Assembly: GCA_003558175.1 (NCBI GenBank)
Contig: PWMO01000481.1
Location: forward strand, 1 to 5,856
Direction: 5' to 3'
Origin: Spirochaetaceae bacterium
GTDB taxonomy: Bacteria; Spirochaetota; Spirochaetia; DSM-27196; PWMO01
DNA length: 5,856 bases
The notes beneath the pieces are model-generated. The model was not told the DNA's origin and did no database searches. It saw only the letters and a program-made list of their open reading frames with translations. Below, piece by piece: positions 1 to 4,575 of the stretch (the first letter of the stretch is position 1; every line of letters begins with the position of its first letter). Position numbers and translations under genes: made by a program.

Positions 1-33
1 CGCTCAGCTGCGCGCACAAGCCCCGGTCGGGCG

Positions 34-69
34 TCAGAGGCCGTATCAGAAACCGTATCAGAAGCCGTA
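34..69. repeat. Three tandem 12-bp repeats spanning the ALDH stop codon
   Basis: Three contiguous 12-bp units lie at 34-45, 46-57 and 58-69 (plus-strand forms tcagaggccgta, tcagaaaccgta, tcagaagccgta). They differ only at the sixth and seventh bases. Read on the minus strand each unit is Tyr-Gly-Phe/Leu-stop, so the last three codons and the stop of the aldehyde dehydrogenase are present three times in the same frame. The phase is exact and the differences are in the wobble base of the Gly codon and the first base of the Phe/Leu codon. It looks like slipped-strand duplication of the gene's end followed by slight divergence; any function is unknown. Confidence 0.9.
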
Positions 70-1545
70 AAAGTTGTCGTCTTCGGGCTTGCCGAGGTAG
101 AGCACGTTGTTCTTGGCCTTCACGTACTCCTTCAGGCCGATGGTTCCGTCTTCCCGTCCCAGGCCGCTGTTCTTGTTGCCGCCGTACGGGGCTTCGATCT
201 TGGACATGACATTGGTGTTGAGCCACACCATTCCGGCGTCAATCTCTTTCGCGGCGCGAAACAGCGTGCGCGGGTTGGAACTCCAGACGGTAGCGCCAAG
301 TCCGTATTCTGTATCGTTGGCCAGCGCGATTGCTTCATCCAGCGAGTGGTAGCGCATGACGGTGAGTACCGGGCCGAAGATCTCTTCGCGCACGCACGCC
401 AGGTCATTTGATTCCACTTCCAGGATGGTCGGCTGGTAGAAGCTCCCCTGGTCGCAGGGCGGAGTGGTTACCTGCTCGCCGCCGTAGACCAGTTTCGCGC
501 CCGCGTCCACTGCAGCTTTGACGTAGGCGTCTACGCTCTGCAGCTCCTTCTGTCCGATCATGGAGCCGATCTGCGTCTCGGGATCCATGATATCGCCCAT
601 GCGCAGGCTGCTCACCTTGCGTACCAGGTTCTCCATGAACTGGTCGTAGATGTCGTTGTGCAGATAGAGCCGTGTCGAAGCACAGCAGACCTGACCTTCA
701 ACCAGACAGAATCCGGGAATAAGCGAGTTCACCGCTGCGTCGAGGTCGCAGTCCGCCTCGGCAATAAACGGCCCCTTGCCGCCGAGCTCAAGCAGAACCT
801 TCTTGATGATGGGCGACTGGGCCGCCTGCTCCATCACGCGCCGACCGATCTGCACCGAGCCGGTGAAGGTGATCATCCGCACATCTTCATGGCCGGCCAG
901 GGCGTCTCCAGTTGTACCTCCCGGCCCGCTCAGGATATTAACCACCCCCGGCGGGAAGCCGGCCTCCAGAAAGATCTCACCCAGCAACATGGGGGTCACC
1001 GGTGCCAGTGACGAGGCCTTGGCCACAACGGTGTTTCCGGTTGCAATTGCCGGACAGATCGCGCGCGTTGCCAGGTGCAGCGGGAAGTTCCATGGCGTGA
1101 TGGCCGCAACAACCCCGTACGGCTCAAATGACACCCAGTCAAACGCCTGGTCTCCCGGCAGCGGGATGACCTCACCCTTGATCTCCCGCGCCATGTTGGC
1201 GAAGTACTCCATCGCGCGGATAGAATAGGGGATATCCACCAGCCGTGCTTCACGGATCGGCTTACCCGCGTCGCGCGCTTCGGCCTCCGCCAGCTCTTCA
1301 AAGCGCCGCCGCATAATGTCGGCCGCCTTCAGCATCAGGTTCGCGCGCTTGTCCGGATCCATCCGCGACCAGACGCCGCTGTCGAAGGCCTTTTTGGCAA
1401 CCTTTACCGCCTTGTCGACGTCGCCCGCGGACGCTTTGGCAAGCACCGCAACTTTCTCTCCGGTTGCCGGATTGACTGAGTCAAAGGTTGCTCCGCCTTC
1501 CGCATCAACCCACTTGTTCTCGATAAACAGCTTCAACTGTCTCAC
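58..1545 (-). CDS. NAD(P)-dependent aldehyde dehydrogenase (ALDH superfamily)
   Basis: This is a complete 495-residue protein, the usual length for a classical ALDH, which oxidises an aldehyde to a carboxylic acid with NAD(P)+ in the cytoplasm. Visible landmarks are the N-terminal FIENKWVDAEGG and NPATGE region (residues 7-30), the oxyanion Asn153 in TPWNFP, the cofactor-binding lysine around 176, the TFTGS turn (226-230), the general base Glu253 in LELGGK, the nucleophile Cys287 in GQVCCAS, and Glu388/Phe390 in EEIFGP. All catalytic residues are present. The stretch just before the nucleophile reads CLVEGQVC, where relatives more often have an Asn-x-Gly-Gln pattern. The start is GTG, chosen because GAGGGGG lies 8 bases upstream and the N-terminus then matches the family. 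The gene follows the PfpI-like gene by 83 bp, so co-transcription is likely. The substrate cannot be read from sequence; its place next to a sugar-type importer suggests a sugar-derived or other small aldehyde. The stop sits in a tandem repeat. Confidence 0.95.
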   Translation of the reverse strand: MRQLKLFIENKWVDAEGGATFDSVNPATGEKVAVLAKASAGDVDKAVKVAKKAFDSGVWSRMDPDKRANLMLKAADIMRRRFEELAEAEARDAGKPIREARLVDIPYSIRAMEYFANMAREIKGEVIPLPGDQAFDWVSFEPYGVVAAITPWNFPLHLATRAICPAIATGNTVVAKASSLAPVTPMLLGEIFLEAGFPPGVVNILSGPGGTTGDALAGHEDVRMITFTGSVQIGRRVMEQAAQSPIIKKVLLELGGKGPFIAEADCDLDAAVNSLIPGFCLVEGQVCCASTRLYLHNDIYDQFMENLVRKVSSLRMGDIMDPETQIGSMIGQKELQSVDAYVKAAVDAGAKLVYGGEQVTTPPCDQGSFYQPTILEVESNDLACVREEIFGPVLTVMRYHSLDEAIALANDTEYGLGATVWSSNPRTLFRAAKEIDAGMVWLNTNVMSKIEAPYGGNKNSGLGREDGTIGLKEYVKAKNNVLYLGKPEDDNFYGF

Positions 1546-1553
1546 CGCCTGTG

Positions 1554-1560
1554 CCCCCTC
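1554..1560 (-). promoter_or_regulatory. Ribosome-binding site supporting the GTG start of the ALDH
   Basis: GAGGGGG on the minus strand lies 8 bases before the GTG at 1545. No ATG gives a full-length N-terminus here, so this site decides the start. Confidence 0.6.
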
Positions 1561-1628
1561 GTTTTGTCTCTTTGAATTGCTGCACGCTACCGGTGCCTAC
1601 CTGCATCGTTGCGCCGGGTTAAGCCACG

Positions 1629-2234
1629 CTACTCAAGCGCCTTGATGATCTCCTGGCAGAACTCCGGCAGGTCATCGGGGCAGCGAGCCGTGATCACATT
1701 GCCGACGGTGACCGCGGGTGCGTCAATCCATTCTGCTCCGGCGTTCTTGAGGTCGTCCTTGACCGCCAGCCAGCTGCACGCTTTCTTGCCCTTCACGATG
1801 TCGGTTCCCATCACCACGTCGGTAGAGATAAGCACCTGCGGACCGTGACAGATGGCGGCCACCACTTTGCCTGCGCGGTACATGGCCGCGGTGAAGGCCA
1901 GCGTCCCCTCGTCGCAGCGGATGAAGTCAGGAGCGAGCCCTCCGGGGAAGACTACCGCATCAAAGTCCTTCTCCTGCAGCGCGGTAGTCTCCACGTGCTT
2001 CCAGCGGTTTCCCTCTTCCAGCACGTAAAACGGCACCGTCGATCCAAAGCGCCCGGTAATCGGTTTCTCGGGCCAGTACGGTCTGGCGTGAAAGTGCCCG
2101 ATGGCGGTCTTGGGCAGCGTGGCGACCGTGATCTCGGCGCCCTCTTCATTCAATCGCAGAATGCTGTACAGCAGCTCCACGTCTTCAAACTCGTGCGCGG
2201 TTATCACCGCAATTCTCTTGCCTTTTATTCTCAT
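1629..2234 (-). CDS. DJ-1/PfpI family protein (class I glutamine amidotransferase-like fold)
   Basis: This 201-residue cytoplasmic protein belongs to the DJ-1/PfpI superfamily, whose members are described as cysteine peptidases, glyoxalases, protein deglycases or chaperones. The N-terminal ITAHEFEDVE motif (11-20) places Glu17 where PfpI has its conserved active-site glutamate. The nucleophile elbow is AAICHGP (126-132), with Cys129 and His130. FPGG (96-99) is the usual oxyanion-side loop, and the C-terminal part (VTVGNVITARCPDDLPEF) matches the family. Between the second strand and FPGG (about residues 44-90) it carries a longer segment, rich in aromatic and basic residues (GHFHARPYWPEKP onward), than the compact archaeal PfpI. 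This suggests a distinct subfamily. The ATG start has GGAGG 10 bases upstream. The gene lies after the binding-protein gene, across a 122-bp structured spacer, and before the ALDH. A role in clearing reactive carbonyls would fit the ALDH but is inferred from context only. The exact reaction cannot be assigned. Confidence 0.92.
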   Translation of the reverse strand: MRIKGKRIAVITAHEFEDVELLYSILRLNEEGAEITVATLPKTAIGHFHARPYWPEKPITGRFGSTVPFYVLEEGNRWKHVETTALQEKDFDAVVFPGGLAPDFIRCDEGTLAFTAAMYRAGKVVAAICHGPQVLISTDVVMGTDIVKGKKACSWLAVKDDLKNAGAEWIDAPAVTVGNVITARCPDDLPEFCQEIIKALE

Positions 2235-2244
2235 CTATTCTATT

Positions 2245-2249
2245 CCTCC
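2245..2249 (-). promoter_or_regulatory. Ribosome-binding site of the PfpI-like gene
   Basis: GGAGG lies 10 bases before the ATG at 2234. Only six bases separate it from the T-run of the terminator-like hairpin upstream, so folding of that hairpin and ribosome access could influence one another. Confidence 0.6.
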
Positions 2250-2255
2250 GAATGC

Positions 2256-2298
2256 AAAAGGCGGTTGCGCAGACCGGCTCGGACCGCGAACAACCGCC
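2256..2298 (-). terminator. Terminator-like hairpin between the binding-protein and PfpI genes
   Basis: Read on the minus strand, GGCGGTTG (2298-2291) is followed by its exact complement CAACCGCC (2267-2260) and then TTTT (2259-2256). The 23-base interior can fold further: CGC pairs with GCG (2286-2288 with 2268-2270) and CCG with CGG around an AGC loop (2274-2282), with a two-base bulge and a small mismatch. A GC-rich stem followed directly by a T-run is the form of an intrinsic terminator. The T-run is only four bases, so termination is probably partial. It would lower expression of the PfpI and ALDH genes relative to the transporter, or act as an attenuator. Confidence 0.55.
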
Positions 2299-2321
2299 GT
2301 TGAGTACAAATCGTACACCGT

Positions 2322-2347
2322 CGCGGCGCGGCAATGCCCGCGCCGCG
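2322..2347 (-). other. 10-bp GC stem-loop just after the binding-protein stop codon
   Basis: The arms CGCGGCGCGG (2322-2331) and CCGCGCCGCG (2338-2347) are perfect complements separated by a six-base loop (2332-2337). The hairpin begins about nine bases after the binding-protein TAA. No T-run follows on the minus strand, so it is not a standard terminator. Its position fits a 3' mRNA-stabilising hairpin of the kind known after binding-protein genes such as malE, where it helps the binding protein to be made in excess over the membrane parts. That role is inference. Confidence 0.6.
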
Positions 2348-2356
2348 CATCACGCC

Positions 2357-3385
2357 TTATGGGCGCTCGGGCGGCCAGGGCCGTCCCATGCCGGTGTAAG
2401 TAATCGGGTTGACCTGTTCGACAATTGCGTCGTAGGAGTCAATGATACCGATGGGGACGTTCCACGCTTCGGTGATCTCGCCCTCGCGTCCTTCGTGGTG
2501 CAGCTGGATTGCCTCGGCAGCCGCTTCACCAATCTGGATTGGGTCACGGAACCAGGCGGCGGCAAGACGGCCGTCAACAATCAGGTCCAGCTCTTCAATG
2601 GTTGCGCCGGCGCCGTAGACGTCAATCTGGCCGGTCAGTCCGGCGGCGTCGACTGCCTGCACCGCTCCAACCGCCATGGCGCTCGAGCACGCGATGATCA
2701 CTTCTACGTCCGGGTAGGCGGTGAGCAGACGCTCGGTAGCATCGTACGCCTTGACCCGGTCCCAGTCGGCGTAGTCTTCATAGACCACGTTGAAACCGTT
2801 GGCGATGTGATACTCCTTGGCACCGCGCTCTTCAGAGACCTTACCGGCTTCACCGTAGATGATGGCCATGCTGGTGCCGCTGGGATACTTTTCGGCGACG
2901 TACTCGGCCATGGCAACGCCTGCGTCGTAGTGGCTGTAGCCGGCAAACCGCATCGCGCTCACGCCCCAGTCGCGCGGGAAGGGATCCGAGTAGTTGCCGA
3001 TAACCAGCGGGATGCCCTCTTCGTTGATCATGCGGTACGCGCCGAGCTGCCCCTCGTAGCTGGTGGGAATAAGCACGATGTAGTCAACGCCGAGGGTAAG
3101 GAAGTCCTCGACAATCTGGAGTTGCTGCTGATGGGCGGCGTGATCGGCCGGTGATCGCGAAAACAGCTCGTACTCGAGGCCGGCTGCTTGTGTCCACTCG
3201 TCAAGCCCCTTGATCAGACCTTCCTCAAACTGGCCCATGAAATCCGCCTTGTCGAGCGTGGGCGGGGTGTAGCCAATTCTCAGGGTGTCGGGCCGCGCCG
3301 CCTCTCTCCCACCGGCGGCAAACGCCATGGTTCCTCCCAGCAGCAGAGCCAACACGACAAAAGCAACCAGTACTCTTGTTTTCAT
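2357..3385 (-). CDS. Periplasmic sugar-type ABC substrate-binding protein, LuxP/ribose-binding-like
   Basis: This 342-residue exported protein captures the ligand for the ABC importer encoded upstream. A Sec signal peptide is clear: MKTR, a hydrophobic core (residues 5-19), then a cut near AFA-AGG at about 23-24. There is no lipobox cysteine. The mature part has the two-domain periplasmic-binding fold of the ribose group (Peripla_BP_4 type): first strand TLRIGY (34-39), VDYIVLIP (100-107), GIPLVIGN (124-131), MAIIYGE (173-179), VEVIIACSSAMAVGAVQAV (227-245) and a C-terminal hinge. Several segments recall LuxP, the autoinducer-2 receptor: Asn131, SEERG with Arg187, ACSSAMAVGAV, and Arg280 in WFRD line up with LuxP Asn159, Arg215, the Thr266-Asp267 region and Arg310. 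Other LuxP contacts (Asp267, Trp289, and Gln77/Ser79/Trp82) appear replaced, so the ligand is probably different. ATG at 3385 was chosen over an in-frame upstream TTG at 3469 because it gives a normal signal peptide and has CGGAGG 6 bases upstream. The gene follows the permease by 197 bp. Confidence 0.93.
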   Translation of the reverse strand: MKTRVLVAFVVLALLLGGTMAFAAGGREAARPDTLRIGYTPPTLDKADFMGQFEEGLIKGLDEWTQAAGLEYELFSRSPADHAAHQQQLQIVEDFLTLGVDYIVLIPTSYEGQLGAYRMINEEGIPLVIGNYSDPFPRDWGVSAMRFAGYSHYDAGVAMAEYVAEKYPSGTSMAIIYGEAGKVSEERGAKEYHIANGFNVVYEDYADWDRVKAYDATERLLTAYPDVEVIIACSSAMAVGAVQAVDAAGLTGQIDVYGAGATIEELDLIVDGRLAAAWFRDPIQIGEAAAEAIQLHHEGREGEITEAWNVPIGIIDSYDAIVEQVNPITYTGMGRPWPPERP

Positions 3386-3391
3386 CTTCAA

Positions 3392-3397
3392 CCTCCG
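3392..3397 (-). promoter_or_regulatory. Ribosome-binding site of the binding-protein gene
   Basis: CGGAGG lies 6 bases before the ATG at 3385. This supports starting there and not at the upstream in-frame TTG. Confidence 0.7.
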
Positions 3398-3401
3398 TTT
3401 C

Positions 3402-3418
3402 TTCGGAATACATCCGAA
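3402..3418. promoter_or_regulatory. 17-bp inverted repeat before the binding-protein RBS
   Basis: ttcgga (3402-3407) and tccgaa (3413-3418) are perfect inverted arms around five bases, ending five bases upstream of the CGGAGG site. It could be an operator or a small hairpin near the ribosome-binding site. An 8-bp palindrome ttacgtaa lies nearby at 3426-3433. No promoter match clear enough to name was found, so the role is open. Confidence 0.3.
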
Positions 3419-3486
3419 TGGAATGTTACGTAATGACTGATCCGCCGGACCAGCCTGCCGTTCGCGCAATCCATCTCCTTTCCCGC

Positions 3487-3497
3487 ATCACCTCCTT
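3487..3497 (-). promoter_or_regulatory. Extended Shine-Dalgarno-like sequence inside the leader
   Basis: The minus strand reads AAGGAGGTGAT, 11 bases fully complementary to the conserved 3' end of bacterial 16S rRNA. A second site, AAAGGAG, follows at 3475-3481. Neither is at a normal distance from the chosen binding-protein start, about 90-100 bases downstream. AAAGGAG is five bases before an in-frame TTG (3469). AAGGAGG is only two bases from an ATG opening a 20-codon frame (3426-3488). They may be standby ribosome sites or serve a leader peptide. Confidence 0.45.
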
Positions 3498-3510
3498 GCG
3501 AACTCCTGTT

Positions 3511-3549
3511 CGGCCGTCCAAGCGTATGCTACGCATGGCTCAACGGCCG
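3511..3549 (-). other. Large stem-loop in the permease to binding-protein spacer
   Basis: In plus-strand terms cggccgt (3511-3517) pairs with acggccg (3543-3549), cca (3518-3520) with tgg (3536-3538), and gcgta (3522-3526) with tacgc (3530-3534) around a tgc loop. There is one mismatch and one four-base bulge, so 15 pairs in total. No T-run follows on the minus strand, so a terminator is unlikely. Structures between permease and binding-protein genes often set differential mRNA stability or processing; that is the likely role here, by inference. Confidence 0.5.
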
Positions 3550-3582
3550 GTAGATCTACTCCTCAGCGTGTGAACGCCGCGC

Positions 3583-4560
3583 CTACTTCTCGCGCACCGT
3601 GCGGAACCCAACGACGCTCACAAAGATGAACCCGAGCAAGACCCGTTGCCAGAAGAACGAGATACCGGCCAGCAGCAGCCCGTTCTCTACCACGCCGAGC
3701 ATCAGCACACCCATCAGCGTCCCGAGCATCAGCCCGCGCCCGCCGAACAGCGACGTCCCGCCAATAACAACCGACGCGATGGTGTGCATCTCGAAGCCGG
3801 CCCCGGTACCCGCGGCCGACGAGTCAAGCCGTGCCGTAACAATGATGGTTGCCAGCCCGGCCAGAAATCCCATCAATGAATAGACAAAGAAGCGCAGCCG
3901 CTTGACGTTGATACCCGCGAGGCGGGCCGCTTCTTCGTTCCCGCCGAGAGCGGTGATCTGGCGTCCAGTCTTGGTGCGGGTCAGGAAGTAGTGCCCCCAG
4001 ATAAAGACCACCGCCGCAATCCAGACCGGGATCGGCAGGCCCAGAAACCTCCCGCGCGCGATGGCGATGAATGAACGCGGAAAATTGTAGTGGATAGTTC
4101 CACCCAGGTAGACGTAGGCCAGACCGCGAAACATGGTCCAGGTGCCCAGGGTAACGATAATTGGCGGAATCTTGAGAAAGGTTATAAACGCCGCGTTGAA
4201 CATGCCGCAGGCGAGCCCGGCGCCAAGCCCGCCCAGCAGGCCAAGCCAGACCGGCATGCCGTGATTGACAATGATGTCACCGATCACTGCGGTGGCGATA
4301 CCAACCATCGAGCCAACGGAGATATCGATACCGCCGGTTGTCAGCACAAAAGTCATCCCGACGCCCAGCACCACGTACATGGCCGACTGGGTGAGGATGT
4401 TGGTGATGTTGCGCGGGCGCAGAAACACATCCGACCCGATGGCCATAATGATGAACAGGCCGAGAAAGATCAGAAAGGTTGACGCAACAATCTGAAAGTC
4501 CGGATTATTCTTGCCAAGCTCCTTCCACTTCCCGCTAACCGTCTGCACAATACTCGCCAT
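3583..4560 (-). CDS. ABC sugar transporter permease (RbsC/BPD_transp_2 family)
   Basis: This 325-residue inner-membrane protein is the channel subunit of a ribose-type ABC importer and would act as a homodimer with the ATPase encoded just upstream. Hydrophobic segments lie at about residues 22-42, 58-75, 80-98, 103-127, 132-152, 175-193, 222-242, 257-272, 276-299 and 301-318. Family hallmarks are TGGIDISVGS (75-84), the cytoplasmic ATPase-contacting loop around TGRQITALGGNEEAARLAGI (198-217), and VIGGTSLFGGRG (265-276). Length is normal for RbsC-like proteins (about 320). The ATG at 4560 is preferred to an in-frame upstream start near 4677: the extension would be a charged 39-residue tail overlapping the ATPase gene, whereas the 4560 ATG has AAGGGGAG 7 bases upstream. 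The gap to the ATPase gene is 13 bp, so the two are almost certainly one transcript with coupled translation. The sequence does not reveal the transported compound. Confidence 0.95.
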   Translation of the reverse strand: MASIVQTVSGKWKELGKNNPDFQIVASTFLIFLGLFIIMAIGSDVFLRPRNITNILTQSAMYVVLGVGMTFVLTTGGIDISVGSMVGIATAVIGDIIVNHGMPVWLGLLGGLGAGLACGMFNAAFITFLKIPPIIVTLGTWTMFRGLAYVYLGGTIHYNFPRSFIAIARGRFLGLPIPVWIAAVVFIWGHYFLTRTKTGRQITALGGNEEAARLAGINVKRLRFFVYSLMGFLAGLATIIVTARLDSSAAGTGAGFEMHTIASVVIGGTSLFGGRGLMLGTLMGVLMLGVVENGLLLAGISFFWQRVLLGFIFVSVVGFRTVREK

Positions 4561-4567
4561 ATACACT

Positions 4568-4575
4568 CTCCCCTT
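4568..4575 (-). promoter_or_regulatory. Permease ribosome-binding site overlapping the ATPase stop codon
   Basis: On the minus strand AAGGGGAG shares its first two bases with the ATPase TAA stop (4576-4574) and lies 7 bases before the permease ATG. This arrangement favours translational coupling and decides the permease start. Confidence 0.7.

Larger units (their letters stand above)
3386..3582 (-). other. 197-bp leader between permease and binding-protein genes
   Basis: This spacer is much longer than the 13-bp gap upstream. Besides the listed stem-loop, Shine-Dalgarno-like sites and inverted repeat, it holds a 10-bp palindrome gtagatctac (3550-3559) and a small hairpin cgaac/gttcg (3499-3503 with 3508-3512). 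The bases of that hairpin's gttcg-complementary arm can instead pair with a second gcgaac about 30 bases downstream on the minus strand, enclosing the AAGGAGG site. I found no convincing -35/-10 promoter. Confidence 0.4.

Noticed and set aside
1..33. A terminator after the ALDH gene
   Set aside because: CCCG/CGGG around position 21-30 could pair only weakly with a tiny loop, and no T-run follows on the minus strand. Nothing else is visible in these bases.
1546..1628. A promoter or hairpin in the PfpI to ALDH spacer
   Set aside because: Only a four-base GCAC/GTGC stem was found and no -35/-10 pair stood out; apart from the ALDH ribosome-binding site the spacer looks plain.
2252..3154. A 300-codon open frame on the plus strand, antisense to the binding-protein gene
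   Set aside because: It begins inside the terminator-like hairpin, has no recognisable domain, and lies fully opposite a gene with clear family motifs; it is a GC-rich shadow frame.
3511..3549. The large stem-loop as an intrinsic terminator of the permease gene
   Set aside because: The bases after it on the minus strand are AACAGGAG, with no T-run, so it is kept as a structural element only.
3522..3555. A sigma-70-like promoter (TAGCAT as -10) upstream of the binding-protein gene
   Set aside because: TAGCAT matches the -10 consensus at only four of six bases, lies within the stem-loop and has no acceptable -35 at the right distance.
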